Positions 42,778 through 52,955 of a stretch of DNA of 64,000 nt are shown one piece after another. The stretch is from the NCBI GenBank assembly GCA_016787225.1, contig JAEUUY010000011.1, positions 62,001-126,000 on the forward strand. Reading direction: 5' to 3'. A model generated the notes under the pieces. It had not been told where the DNA came from, searched no databases, and saw nothing but the letters and a program-made list of their open reading frames with translations. How positions within the stretch are numbered: position 1 is the stretch's first letter; every line of letters begins with the position of its first letter. The stretch is from Chitinophagales bacterium (GTDB taxonomy: Bacteria; Bacteroidota; Bacteroidia; Chitinophagales; JADJOU01). A program made the position numbers and the translations under genes.

Positions 42778-43557
42778 ATGAGAGCATACATTTTTTCTAG
42801 TCTTTTTATAGCTATTATTTTTACCTCTTGCGCTACACCTAGAAAGGTAAATAAATGGGAGGCTAGTTCCAGTAAAACGTTCTTTCTTCAAGGTGTGGAG
42901 TATCAAGCTGTCGAGAAGGATAGTGTTTATGCGATCTGTGGTGTGGGTTCTATGGAAAATGATCGTGTATTTCTAGATTTAGAAATTACAAATAAAAAGC
43001 AAAATCCAATTTTATTCAATCCAGACAAAATTTATTATCAGTTTAAGTTTAAGGATCAATTAGAAAAAGTAGCAGCATTCAATCCAGAAATAGAAATCTT
43101 AAAATCAAAAATTAAGGAAAACGAACTGGAAGCAAGCCGCAAGAATTCTGAAGCTCTTGGAGCTACCTTATTGGTGCTGGGTGCAGCTACAGCTATTGTT
43201 TCCGAAGTGGCTGCAGCCACCTCAGAAACGGAAAAAGGATATAATAAAGCGGTAGCAGCCAATATAGCAGGAAATGCAGGAATGCAGTCTGGAGCAGCTC
43301 TATTAGAGAGTTCTATCTATCAATCAGCTGAAAAGTCATTCAATGCTAACCAAAGAGTCTACTGGGAGCGAAACTCTTTTCGAAAATCCCATATCAATAG
43401 CAATGAATCTATGCGAGGCACTGTTGTTCTACCTATCTATGATATCTCTTCACTTATAAAATTAACTATACCCATTGAGGATTTCCAGTTGGAGCTCAAC
43501 TTTAACCAAAAGCAATACTCAAGAAAAGATTTGATAGAGTTGGAAAATAATCACTAG
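42778..43557 (+). CDS. Lipoprotein of unknown function
   Basis: 259 aa from ATG 42778. Lipobox IFTSC gives Cys18. A beta-rich part (DRVFLDLEITNKKQNPILFNPDKIYYQFKF) resembling extracytoplasmic Ig-like folds is followed by an Ala-rich helical stretch (ATLLVLGAATAIVSEVAAATS) and a second beta part. No family named with confidence. Lies downstream of the 150-bp element. Confidence 0.75.
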   Translation: MRAYIFSSLFIAIIFTSCATPRKVNKWEASSSKTFFLQGVEYQAVEKDSVYAICGVGSMENDRVFLDLEITNKKQNPILFNPDKIYYQFKFKDQLEKVAAFNPEIEILKSKIKENELEASRKNSEALGATLLVLGAATAIVSEVAAATSETEKGYNKAVAANIAGNAGMQSGAALLESSIYQSAEKSFNANQRVYWERNSFRKSHINSNESMRGTVVLPIYDISSLIKLTIPIEDFQLELNFNQKQYSRKDLIELENNH

Positions 43558-43647
43558 TCAATTCGAATCTATAAGAAACAAATCAAGTTAGTTTAAAATA
43601 GCCAGCTTAATAAAAACCTTTTATTTTTACCACTGTAATTCATCAAA

Positions 43648-45132
43648 ATGCAAAAAATACTTATTGCTAATCGTGGCGAAATAGCGTTGCGCGTCATGAA
43701 GTCAGCCAAAGAAATGGGTATCAAAACGGTAGCTATTTTCTCGGAAGCAGATAGGGAAAGTCCTCATGTGCTCTATGCAAATGAAGCCGTTTGCGTAGGT
43801 CCTCCACCGAGTAATCAATCCTATTTATTAGGTGATAAAATAATTGAGATTTGTAAAAAACTAAAGGTGGATAGCGTTCATCCAGGCTATGGTTTTTTGA
43901 GCGAAAACGCAGACTTTGCCAGAAAACTTCGAGAAGCTAAAATCACCCTCATAGGTCCAAGCCCAGAAGCCATGGACATTATGGGTGATAAAATTTCATC
44001 GAAGCTTGCAGTTAAGAAGTATGGAACGCCCCTGGTTCCGGGAATAGAAGATGCTATTTCAGATGTAGCGGCAGCTAAGAAAGTGGCGGCAGAAATCGGT
44101 TATCCAATAATTATCAAGGCTAGTGCAGGTGGTGGAGGTAAAGGCATGCGTATTGTACAAAAAGAAGAAGAATTTGAAGAGCAGATGGAACGCGCTATGA
44201 GCGAAGCGCGCAATGCATTTGGAAACGACGCCTGTTTTCTAGAAAAATATGTCACCAATCCACGTCATATTGAGGTTCAGGTTTTAGGCGATCATCATGG
44301 AAACTATGTTTATGTATTCGAGCGTGAATGTAGTATTCAGCGTCGTCACCAAAAAGTAGTCGAAGAAGCACCAAGCTGCATTCTTACGCCAGAAATCAGA
44401 GAAAAAATTGGAGAAGCTGCAATCAATGCTGCTAAGTCATGTAACTATACCAATGCTGGTACAGTTGAATTTATAGTGGACGATAAATTAAATTTCTATT
44501 TCTTAGAAATGAATACGAGACTGCAGGTGGAGCACCCTGTTTCCGAAATGATATCTGGCCTCGATTTAGTCAAGGAACAAATTAAAATAGCTAGAGGCGA
44601 AAAACTAGGTTTCAAACAAGAAGATTTAAAAATAAATGGTCATGCTCTAGAGTTAAGAGTGTATGCCGAAGATCCTCAAAACAACTTTCTCCCTGATATA
44701 GGTAAATTGGAAGTTTATCAAAAACCCGAAGGATTAGGCATTAGAGTGGACGATGGCTTTAGAGAAGGTATGGACATACCTATTTACTATGACCCCATGA
44801 TAGCTAAACTAGTTGTTCATAGTAAGGATAGAACAGATGCCATCCAAAAAATGAAACGTGCTATCAAAGACTACAAAATAAGAGGAGTCAAAACGACCTT
44901 AGATTTCGGGCTCTTTGTATTGAATCACCCCAATTTTATTAGCGGTGATTTTGATACTGGCTTCGTCGATAAATTTTATAAACCAGAATATCTCAATGGA
45001 GTGCTGACTGAGGAGCAAGTAGATGTTGTTGAAAAATTTATTGCTTGTCTACCATCTGAAAGTAATGAGGTAAAAGCTGTGACTACGTCCATAAAACAAA
45101 GCAATTGGAAAAAAAATAGAGTTCAAAGATAG
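43648..45132 (+). CDS. accC: Acetyl/propionyl-CoA carboxylase biotin carboxylase subunit
   Basis: 494 aa. N-terminal MQKILIANRGEIALRVMKSAKEMG, ATP-grasp loop KASAGGGGKGMRIV, ERECSIQRRHQKVVEEAPS and EMNTRLQVEHPVSEMISGLD are the biotin carboxylase signatures. It carboxylates biotin on a carrier protein. No BCCP or carboxyltransferase gene is nearby, so the partner complex (acetyl- or propionyl-CoA) is unresolved. Confidence 0.93.
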   Translation: MQKILIANRGEIALRVMKSAKEMGIKTVAIFSEADRESPHVLYANEAVCVGPPPSNQSYLLGDKIIEICKKLKVDSVHPGYGFLSENADFARKLREAKITLIGPSPEAMDIMGDKISSKLAVKKYGTPLVPGIEDAISDVAAAKKVAAEIGYPIIIKASAGGGGKGMRIVQKEEEFEEQMERAMSEARNAFGNDACFLEKYVTNPRHIEVQVLGDHHGNYVYVFERECSIQRRHQKVVEEAPSCILTPEIREKIGEAAINAAKSCNYTNAGTVEFIVDDKLNFYFLEMNTRLQVEHPVSEMISGLDLVKEQIKIARGEKLGFKQEDLKINGHALELRVYAEDPQNNFLPDIGKLEVYQKPEGLGIRVDDGFREGMDIPIYYDPMIAKLVVHSKDRTDAIQKMKRAIKDYKIRGVKTTLDFGLFVLNHPNFISGDFDTGFVDKFYKPEYLNGVLTEEQVDVVEKFIACLPSESNEVKAVTTSIKQSNWKKNRVQR

Positions 45133-45141
45133 AACAAACTA

Positions 45142-45149
45142 TATATTTG
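45142..45149 (+). promoter_or_regulatory. Promoter -7 element of the TSP3-OmpA gene
   Basis: TATATTTG matches TAnnTTTG, about 30 bases before the ATG at 45179. The -33 region is weak. Confidence 0.58.
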
Positions 45150-45178
45150 TGAAAATATCCTATTAAGATATACTTCTA

Positions 45179-46630
45179 ATGAAGAAGATTTTTATACTTT
45201 TTTTTCTAATTTGGGGCAGTTTACACTCTCAGAACAAAATGCAAAAATGGCAATTCAATGCAGGCTGGAGCATTCATAAACTAATGGACCAAGATGTAGG
45301 AATGGTTGAAAATCTTACCCAGACGGACAAGTTCAACCTTGGCTTTCCACTCAATTACCTTAGTGTTTCTAGGCATATGTTTGGTGGATTATCCCCTGAA
45401 ATAAAATTTGCCACGAATTTAGTAGCCAGAGATCCTAAAAAAGAAATAAGTAAGATACTTTTAGCTAATGGTATGTTTAATTTGAAATATTCCTTCGCTA
45501 ATGGTTATCTGCTAGGGGTTAACTCATTTTTCGAGCCCTACTTAAAAGGTGGTGCAGGAATGACCTATTTAGATGCTCGTGACAACGATAAGTTTTTACC
45601 TACCTATAGTTTTGGAGGTGGTTTAGCTTTTTGGTTTAATAATAAGCGGACATTTGGTCTCCAGCTGCAGCAAATGTACCATACCTTGCCAATGTTTACC
45701 ACTAAACAATCATCCGTAGATTATTTTGAATACTCTGCCTCTTTAGGATATCGATTTGGAATGAAAGATAGAGATAAAGATGGAATACCTGATGATAAAG
45801 ACGAATGTCCTGATGCTCCGGGTCCAAAGAAATTTAATGGTTGTCCTGACAAAGATGGAGATGGAATACCTGACACTAAAGACCGATGCCCTGATGATGC
45901 AGGCTTAGAAGAGTTTGAAGGCTGTCCAGATAGAGATGGAGATAAGGTTCCTGATATTGATGATAAATGTCCTGATACACCAGGTTTGATTATCTTCCAA
46001 GGTTGCCCTGATTTTGATAAAGACAGTATCCCTGATTATCAAGATTCATGTCCTAAAATAAAAGGCATCAAGAAGTTTAATGGTTGTCCTGACCGAGATA
46101 ATGATGGAATACAAGATAGATTTGACAAATGTCCTGATACTCCAGGTATTGTTAAATTCCAGGGATGCCCTGACCGAGATAATGATAGTGTTCCAGACTA
46201 TATGGATGATTGTCCTGATACTCCAGGTCTGGTGAAGTTTAAAGGCTGCCCTGATCCGAATGAAAAACAAAAACAAGCCCTTGACTCTACGATTTCATTC
46301 AAGGCTCAGTCTATCTTCTTTGAAACTGCTAAGTTTAAAATTCTACCGAAGTCTTACAAAATTTTAGATGAGATTGTAGAAATAATAAAAGCAAATCCCG
46401 AAATGATCTTCTTAATTGAAGGACATACAGATATACGGGGTGGAGAATTATATAACCTCGAACTATCCAAAAACAGGGCAAATTCAGTAGCAGAATACCT
46501 TGTTTCAAAAGGGGTAGCCCGCGTGTATCTGGAAGCAGTAGGTTTCGGCATGAAATACCCAATAGCTGATAATCGAACGGAATCTGGACGCGCTAAAAAC
46601 AGAAGGGTCGACATTACAGTCAAACGATAA
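45179..46630 (+). CDS. OmpA-family outer-membrane protein with TSP3 repeats
   Basis: 483 aa. Signal peptide (MKKIFILFFLIWGSLHSQ), an N-terminal beta-barrel-like region (to about 198), about seven thrombospondin type 3 calcium-binding repeats (198-362, pattern DxDxDGIPDxxDxCPDxxG..F.GCPD), and a C-terminal OmpA domain (IFFETAKFKILPKS..EGHTDIRGGELYNLELSKNRA..NRRVDITVK) that binds peptidoglycan. Abundant porin-like anchor protein in Bacteroidota. Confidence 0.93.
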   Translation: MKKIFILFFLIWGSLHSQNKMQKWQFNAGWSIHKLMDQDVGMVENLTQTDKFNLGFPLNYLSVSRHMFGGLSPEIKFATNLVARDPKKEISKILLANGMFNLKYSFANGYLLGVNSFFEPYLKGGAGMTYLDARDNDKFLPTYSFGGGLAFWFNNKRTFGLQLQQMYHTLPMFTTKQSSVDYFEYSASLGYRFGMKDRDKDGIPDDKDECPDAPGPKKFNGCPDKDGDGIPDTKDRCPDDAGLEEFEGCPDRDGDKVPDIDDKCPDTPGLIIFQGCPDFDKDSIPDYQDSCPKIKGIKKFNGCPDRDNDGIQDRFDKCPDTPGIVKFQGCPDRDNDSVPDYMDDCPDTPGLVKFKGCPDPNEKQKQALDSTISFKAQSIFFETAKFKILPKSYKILDEIVEIIKANPEMIFLIEGHTDIRGGELYNLELSKNRANSVAEYLVSKGVARVYLEAVGFGMKYPIADNRTESGRAKNRRVDITVKR

Positions 46631-46642
46631 ATAATTTCTTTT

Positions 46643-46650
46643 TAAATTTG
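46643..46650 (+). promoter_or_regulatory. Promoter -7 element next to a terminator
   Basis: TAAATTTG matches TAnnTTTG and ends 3 bases before the terminator stem at 46653. It could drive the gene at 46688, with transcription starting inside the stem. Confidence 0.45.
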
Positions 46651-46652
46651 AG

Positions 46653-46683
46653 GCGCTTAATCATAAGATTAAGCGCTTTTTTA
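46653..46683 (+). terminator. Intrinsic terminator of the TSP3-OmpA gene
   Basis: Stem GCGCTTAATC / GATTAAGCGC, loop ATAA, then a run of T. The next gene starts 5-8 bases after its end. Confidence 0.9.
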
Positions 46684-46687
46684 ATTG

Positions 46688-48208
46688 GTGAATAAGTACA
46701 TTTTTTTTATATATGTTTTAGCACTTGCGTTTCCCTTAGATGCTCAGCTAGATTTTTCTGACAGAAAAGGAAGTATTAACGTAGAGCGATTTGCTACCAT
46801 ACATAGAGACCGACATATCATAGGATATGTAGCTTCCGTAAACAATGAACATAAAAAAACCACGAGCAAAGTCATATCTATACTAGATACCAAGGCAGAC
46901 TTGATATTTCAACTTGAATTTATCAATAGTGCTAATTATTACCTAATTGAAACTGCTTTTAATGGCAGTAGCTATGCTTTTCTATTTCTCGACGTCTCAA
47001 AAAGGCATTTAAGTTTGCAAGTGTATAGCTTGAAAGGTGTGCTATTGAGAGAAATTACAAAATCACTCACGCCACCAGATATAGAGTATTTTTTAGCGCA
47101 TGTAACACACAATAATAATTACACTGGATACAATCAGTTTGTTCAGGAAATAGGCGAACATGGATTTTTACTTATCCATCATTCCGTGGAACAAAATCTT
47201 AACACCTGCCAAATTTTTAAGATATCTCCAGATAGCAGTCAAGACAAGTTTTATACTTTTATGACAGAAAGCCCTATTTATGAAACAAACTATTTAGGGA
47301 AAAGTAAAAATCAGATTTATTTCTCATTTGAAATTGATGGTTCAAAAAAGGGAACCTTTTTTACAGAATGTATTGCCTTAAATATAGCTAACTTCAATAG
47401 TGTATTTGAAATAAAACAAATGAAAGATCAAGATTATTTTTTCTTTCCAAAGATGGCACTGACAACGGATACTTCAGATCAAATTAAACTAGTAGGATAT
47501 TTCTTCGAGGCTGAAAAAAATATGGAAAGAGAATTCTATGATGGGTTTGCATTTTGGAATCTTGACCCGAAAGGAGATTTTAAAAACGAAAAATATCTAT
47601 CCTTTCAGAAAGATATATCTGATCTAAAATTTAAAAAAGATAATCAAGGTAAAAATTTAGGCTATCTTTTTCTACAAAATATTTTTACAGATGGACATGG
47701 TTCTATATATCTAGTGAGTGAAGGTTACCAAAAAGTAGCTCAAAGTGCTGCAATAGGGGTAAGCGTAATGGGCATGGGCAATGTCTATGATTATACCAGA
47801 GTCAAAACCTATGACTTAGCTTTATCAAAATTTGATAGTGATTTTGCATATCAAGGTTCTCAGATAATTGAAAAACCTGGTAATGCCATTCAACTCTCTT
47901 ATCATTTCAATCAGCCGATATTTGAAATAGGTAAAATCTATAATCGTTATGGTCTTTTTGACTACCTAGGCACAGAGGTCAGAGAAGACAGATTTGAAAT
48001 CTATTTTAAAAATTTCCGACTGGAAGCCATAAGTGGCGGTAAGTTTAAGATTGGCAGATTTACAAAAAACAAGAATGGCACTTTAGACTTTAATAATGTA
48101 GAGAAATTGCCCAATACAAGTGAGACCTATATTCTACCAAATGTCAATGGCAGAGTACTGTTTGCTGAAAAAATAAAAAAGACTATCTATTTTGATTTTA
48201 AGAACTAA
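46688..48208 (+). CDS. Exported protein of unknown function
   Basis: 506 aa from GTG 46688 (TTG 46685 is the alternative; there is no ATG that keeps the signal peptide). N-terminus VNKYIFFIYVLALAFPLDAQ is a signal peptide. The mature protein is beta-rich with aromatic residues and no motif I recognise; no T9SS domain. It starts directly behind a terminator hairpin and overlaps mvaD at its stop by one base (TAATG), so it is coupled to the mevalonate genes. Confidence 0.72.
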   Translation: MNKYIFFIYVLALAFPLDAQLDFSDRKGSINVERFATIHRDRHIIGYVASVNNEHKKTTSKVISILDTKADLIFQLEFINSANYYLIETAFNGSSYAFLFLDVSKRHLSLQVYSLKGVLLREITKSLTPPDIEYFLAHVTHNNNYTGYNQFVQEIGEHGFLLIHHSVEQNLNTCQIFKISPDSSQDKFYTFMTESPIYETNYLGKSKNQIYFSFEIDGSKKGTFFTECIALNIANFNSVFEIKQMKDQDYFFFPKMALTTDTSDQIKLVGYFFEAEKNMEREFYDGFAFWNLDPKGDFKNEKYLSFQKDISDLKFKKDNQGKNLGYLFLQNIFTDGHGSIYLVSEGYQKVAQSAAIGVSVMGMGNVYDYTRVKTYDLALSKFDSDFAYQGSQIIEKPGNAIQLSYHFNQPIFEIGKIYNRYGLFDYLGTEVREDRFEIYFKNFRLEAISGGKFKIGRFTKNKNGTLDFNNVEKLPNTSETYILPNVNGRVLFAEKIKKTIYFDFKN

Positions 48209-49221
48209 TGAATATGAAAAGCGTCCAATATGAAGCTCCATCTAACATAGCACTGGTCAAATACTGGGGGAAATATGGCAATCAACTACCTAGAAACGCC
48301 TCTGTGAGTTTTACCTTGTCTAATTGTAAATCAATATTTGAGGTAAAATTATTCGATAAATGCGCTAAGGAAATAGAAGTAGATATCAATTTTGAAGGGA
48401 AAAACAATCCAAAATTTGCAGAAAAAATAGTGAAATTTTTTGGCAAAATAGCTGCTGAGTATCCCATAGTAGAGCAATACAAATTTGAAATTAAGAGCTC
48501 AAACACCTTTCCTCATTCTAGTGGCATAGCGTCGAGTGCATCATCTATGGCTGCGCTGGCTATGTGTCTCGAAGAATTGCAGTACGGCATGGCAGATATA
48601 CAACGAGCATCGCATACTGCTAGAATAGGCAGTGGCAGCGCTTCGCGCTCAGTTATCCCCAAATTAGGTTGGTGGGGAGCGCATAATGCCCAGCCATTAA
48701 GTTCCAATGAATATGCTATACCGGTATGGGAGGAAACTGATGATGTCTTCCATGATTTTCAAAATGCGATACTCATAGCATCTTCTGGCGAAAAATCTGT
48801 CAGTAGTTCCCTTGGACATGAATTAATGCAGAATCACATCTACGGGGATATTCGCTTTCAAAATGCTAATCAAAATATAATAGAACTGTATGGTGCTATG
48901 CGAGAAGGAGATATCGAAAAATGGGGTGAAATTGTAGAATATGAGGCTCTTTCTTTGCACGCCTTGATGATGATGTCTCGTCCTTCATTTATTCTCATGA
49001 AACCAAACACGATTACTATGATAGAAAAAATTCGAGCATATAGAGCTGCAGTTAAATTGCCAATATACTTCACCTTAGACGCTGGACCTAATATTCACCT
49101 TCTTTATCCGAAAAATATTCAAAAAGAGGTGGGGGAGTTTATAGCCAATGAAATGGTAGCACTCTGCGAGAATAGTGTTTGGATTCCTGATTTTGTAGGC
49201 AATGGACCACAAAAACTTTAG
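48208..49221 (+). CDS. mvaD: Diphosphomevalonate decarboxylase
   Basis: 337 aa GHMP-family enzyme making isopentenyl diphosphate from mevalonate diphosphate. APSNIALVKYWGKYGNQLPRNASVS is the MDC opening, FPHSSGIASSASSMAALA is the phosphate loop and LDAGPNIHLLYP the C-terminal signature. Overlaps the kinase gene downstream by 20 bases. Shows that this lineage uses the mevalonate route. Confidence 0.94.
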   Translation: MNMKSVQYEAPSNIALVKYWGKYGNQLPRNASVSFTLSNCKSIFEVKLFDKCAKEIEVDINFEGKNNPKFAEKIVKFFGKIAAEYPIVEQYKFEIKSSNTFPHSSGIASSASSMAALAMCLEELQYGMADIQRASHTARIGSGSASRSVIPKLGWWGAHNAQPLSSNEYAIPVWEETDDVFHDFQNAILIASSGEKSVSSSLGHELMQNHIYGDIRFQNANQNIIELYGAMREGDIEKWGEIVEYEALSLHALMMMSRPSFILMKPNTITMIEKIRAYRAAVKLPIYFTLDAGPNIHLLYPKNIQKEVGEFIANEMVALCENSVWIPDFVGNGPQKL

Positions 49222-50017
49222 AAGTTTTTCGTCAAAAATTTTACTTTTTGGTGAATACCTCGTATTACAAGGTGGGCAATCCCTGTCTTTTCCGTATGCA
49301 ACTTATTCTCTTAAACGCAGTCCAGAATTTTCTCATAAAAATCGATTTTTTTTTCACAAACTGGTAAAGTATATTGAGCAAAATGACAACCTAAAAACAA
49401 AGATAAATCCAGAATTTAAGATTCAAGTAAATCAGGGTCTTCACTTTGACAGTAATATTCCCGTAGGTTATGGATTGGGAAGTTCGGGCGCCTTGGTGGC
49501 AGCTATCTACGATAGTTTTATAGATGACAAGGCTACTGAGTATACAGAATTAAAAAAAGATTTAGCAGAGTTAGAATCCTTTTTTCATGATAAAAGTAGC
49601 GGAATTGACCCACTCACATCTTTTCTCGATAAACCTATACTCTTTGACCAAAATGGTATAAAAGTCATTCCAATACTTCGTTTGGGGAAATTTAACTTAA
49701 TTGACAGCGGAAAAAAAAGAAGTGCCCGAGAAGCTATTCAACATTTCAATAAATTATCAAAAGATACTAATTTCAGACTAAGTTTGTCCGAATTAACTGA
49801 AATATCGAATGAAATGGTGAATAAGTATGTGAAAGGTGAAGATATTTTACTTGAAATGAAATCTTATTCAGAAAAACAATTCGCTGCTTTCAAAGACTTT
49901 ATCCCATTGAACATGCAACATGAGTGGCAAATGGGACTGGAGTCTGGAGATTACTGCATGAAACTCTGCGGAGCAGGTATGGGCGGTATGTTTCTGAAAT
50001 TCAATGTTCTAGCCTAG
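49202..50017 (+). CDS. Mevalonate kinase-like GHMP kinase
   Basis: 271 aa. N-terminal SSKILLFGEYLVLQGGQSLSFP, phosphate loop GYGLGSSGALVAAIYD, and C-terminal LCGAGMGGMFLKF are GHMP kinase motifs; the neighbouring decarboxylase points to mevalonate or phosphomevalonate kinase activity. Which of the two steps it does cannot be decided from sequence alone. It starts inside mvaD, so expression is coupled. Confidence 0.85.
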   Translation: MDHKNFRSFSSKILLFGEYLVLQGGQSLSFPYATYSLKRSPEFSHKNRFFFHKLVKYIEQNDNLKTKINPEFKIQVNQGLHFDSNIPVGYGLGSSGALVAAIYDSFIDDKATEYTELKKDLAELESFFHDKSSGIDPLTSFLDKPILFDQNGIKVIPILRLGKFNLIDSGKKRSAREAIQHFNKLSKDTNFRLSLSELTEISNEMVNKYVKGEDILLEMKSYSEKQFAAFKDFIPLNMQHEWQMGLESGDYCMKLCGAGMGGMFLKFNVLA

Positions 50018-50086
50018 GGCTTCAACATTTTGAATAAATTTTTACTAAATTCCTTATTATCTATTCCTTATTCGTTTGAAATTCCT

Positions 50087-50094
50087 TACTTTTG
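50087..50094 (+). promoter_or_regulatory. Promoter -7 element of atpDC
   Basis: TACTTTTG matches TAnnTTTG; a 38-base leader would precede the atpD ATG. -33 weak. Confidence 0.58.
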
Positions 50095-50130
50095 CACTCT
50101 CAAAAATCAAATCAAACTCAATTTAAATAA

Positions 50131-51645
<1,515 letters not shown>

Positions 51646-51651
51646 GAGATG

Positions 51652-51719
51652 TTAGATATTAGAAGTAAGAATTTAGAACTCTTTCTTAATTTTCTAATAT
51701 CTAATTTCTAACTTCTAAT
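51652..51719. repeat. Inverted repeats in the atpD-atpC spacer
   Basis: TTAGATATTAGAA (51652-51664) pairs TTCTAATATCTAA (51692-51704), a perfect 13-bp pair; ATTAGAAGT (51658-51666) pairs ACTTCTAAT (51711-51719). Together they make most of the 86-base spacer a single AT-rich palindromic block that could set the atpD:atpC ratio or be a dispersed repeat. Confidence 0.75.
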
Positions 51720-51731
51720 TTCTTATAATAT

Positions 51732-51977
51732 ATGACACTCAACATTATCACTCCCGAAAAGACACTTTATAGTTCTGAAAATGCTAGTTCGGTGATATGT
51801 CCTGGCATGGATGGTGCTTTTCAGCTTTTGAACAACCACTCTGCATTGGTCTCAGCCTTAAAAAAAGGCAAGGTGATCGTAGCTGATAGTGAAAATAAAG
51901 CCTTAGAATTTCCAATAGTCTCTGGTTTAGTAGAATGTTCAAAAAATGTGGTGAACATATTAGTAGAAGAGAATTAA
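51732..51977 (+). CDS. atpC: F1F0 ATP synthase subunit epsilon, short form
   Basis: 81 aa. Contains only the N-terminal beta-sandwich (MTLNIITPEKTLYSSENASSVICPGMDGAFQLLNNHSALVSALKKG), without the C-terminal inhibitory helices, which is usual in this phylum. Binds gamma and the c-ring. Ends the atpDC unit before a strong terminator. Confidence 0.9.
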   Translation: MTLNIITPEKTLYSSENASSVICPGMDGAFQLLNNHSALVSALKKGKVIVADSENKALEFPIVSGLVECSKNVVNILVEEN

Positions 51978-51983
51978 AAACTT

Positions 51984-51991
51984 TATTTTTG
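51984..51991 (+). promoter_or_regulatory. Possible promoter -7 element after atpC
   Basis: TATTTTTG matches TAnnTTTG. With the hairpin at 51997-52018 (AATTAGT / ACTAATT) and the terminator at 52033-52061 it could define a 65-nt RNA. No -33 TTG seen. Confidence 0.35.
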
Positions 51992-52032
51992 GACAAAATT
52001 AGTGGTAAGCTACTAATTTATGTTGTATTTCG

Positions 52033-52061
52033 ACGACCCACTTCGGTGGGTCGTTTTTTTT
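52033..52061 (+). terminator. Intrinsic terminator of atpDC
   Basis: Stem ACGACCCAC / GTGGGTCGT with TTCG tetraloop and eight T. Confidence 0.95.
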
Positions 52062-52065
52062 ACTC

Positions 52066-52332
52066 ATGATGGGTCATCTACTCGTCATCATGGATCATCT
52101 GCTCGTCATGACGCCTCATCTACTCCTCATCATTGGTCATCTGCTCGTCATCACGACTCATCTATTCGTCTTGCTAAGTCTACTCCTCGTCATCGCGCTT
52201 CATCTATGCACACTGGCGGTTCATTTTTTCGTCATCATGCGTCATCTATACTTCATTGTGGGTCAACTATTCACCTTGTCGGCTCATCTGATAGTCATCA
52301 TTAATTATCTATTCAATATGATACTTCTCTAA
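52066..52332 (+). CDS. Candidate heptad-repeat hydrophobic protein
   Basis: 88 aa from ATG 52066, made of about twelve 7-residue units of the form xxHLLVI (MGHLLVI, MDHLLVM, TPHLLLI, IGHLLVI, TTHLFVL..). Units vary mostly by hydrophobic-to-hydrophobic or third-base changes (CTA/CTG, GTC/TTC, ATC/ATT) with no stop or indel, which suggests this frame has been under selection. No -7 element is seen directly upstream and it begins just behind a terminator, so expression is uncertain. It may instead be a non-coding tandem repeat. Confidence 0.4.
   Translation: MMGHLLVIMDHLLVMTPHLLLIIGHLLVITTHLFVLLSLLLVIALHLCTLAVHFFVIMRHLYFIVGQLFTLSAHLIVIINYLFNMILL
52074..52318. repeat. 21-bp tandem repeat array
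   Basis: Eleven full units plus a partial one, consensus TCATCTNCTCGTCATCATGNN, in constant 21-base register with no indels (unit starts 52074, 52095, ... 52284). Units are degenerate, most conserved at TCATCT. The array is open in two plus-strand frames and closed on the minus strand. Confidence 0.9.
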
Positions 52333-52367
52333 TCAATGAACTTAAATACTTAACTATAAACCTAATT

Positions 52368-52955
52368 CTAAGAATACCAGAAAGCAAACATATCGCTAAC
52401 GCTATGGTATGGATGTTTTCCGATTTTCTGATTTACAATTTTGAGCAAATCAAAAGGGTCAGCGTAGGAGATATTTCTATCTCTAATTCTCATCCAATAC
52501 TTAGTATCATCTTTCATTAAATCTACGCTAAAATTCTCTTGACCTCTACCACTGCTTGAATTGACCGCTCTATCTATATGTATTAAACGAATATACTGGT
52601 AGTTCCATATTTTCGCTAGCCGTCTATTAAATAAATGATCAACTACTAATCTATATGAGTTTTCTATGGTACTAAAATAATCAAAATAACATTTTCGGTA
52701 GCCTTTAAAATCTGGAGTAACCCATACTTGCTTTGCCTGATGGATATTATCACCATGCTCTAAGCATTGTAATTTAGCACTAGGCTTATTATCATAAGGC
52801 AACCAGTCAACTATTAAAGCCTTCTTATCACTCCCATCAATAAATGTATAATTCCCTATATGGTTGGTGATTGAAGATAAATCTTTGGCAGCTATAGGGG
52901 TCAATAGTGACAATGGCAAATTATGATTAGGACTATTTATATCTATTACTGGCAT
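52368..52955 (-). CDS. Hypothetical protein next to the restriction-modification fusion
   Basis: 195 aa, no signal peptide or membrane span. Opening MPVIDINSPNHNLPLSLLTP, central DRAVNSSSGRGQENFSVDLMKDD, and C-terminal HPYHSVSDMFAFWYS. Not recognised. It lies 84 bases downstream of the methyltransferase-nuclease gene on the same strand with no promoter between, so probably cotranscribed; a role in the same system is inference. Confidence 0.7.
   Translation of the reverse strand: MPVIDINSPNHNLPLSLLTPIAAKDLSSITNHIGNYTFIDGSDKKALIVDWLPYDNKPSAKLQCLEHGDNIHQAKQVWVTPDFKGYRKCYFDYFSTIENSYRLVVDHLFNRRLAKIWNYQYIRLIHIDRAVNSSSGRGQENFSVDLMKDDTKYWMRIRDRNISYADPFDLLKIVNQKIGKHPYHSVSDMFAFWYS

Noticed and set aside
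46046-46623. Minus-strand frames within the TSP3-OmpA gene
   Set aside because: They mirror the TSP3 and OmpA coding sequence and have no independent signals.
52020-52304. Second open frame over the 21-bp array (SSxRHH heptads)
   Set aside because: Its substitutions are not conservative and it starts inside the terminator; it looks like the shadow of the frame at 52066.
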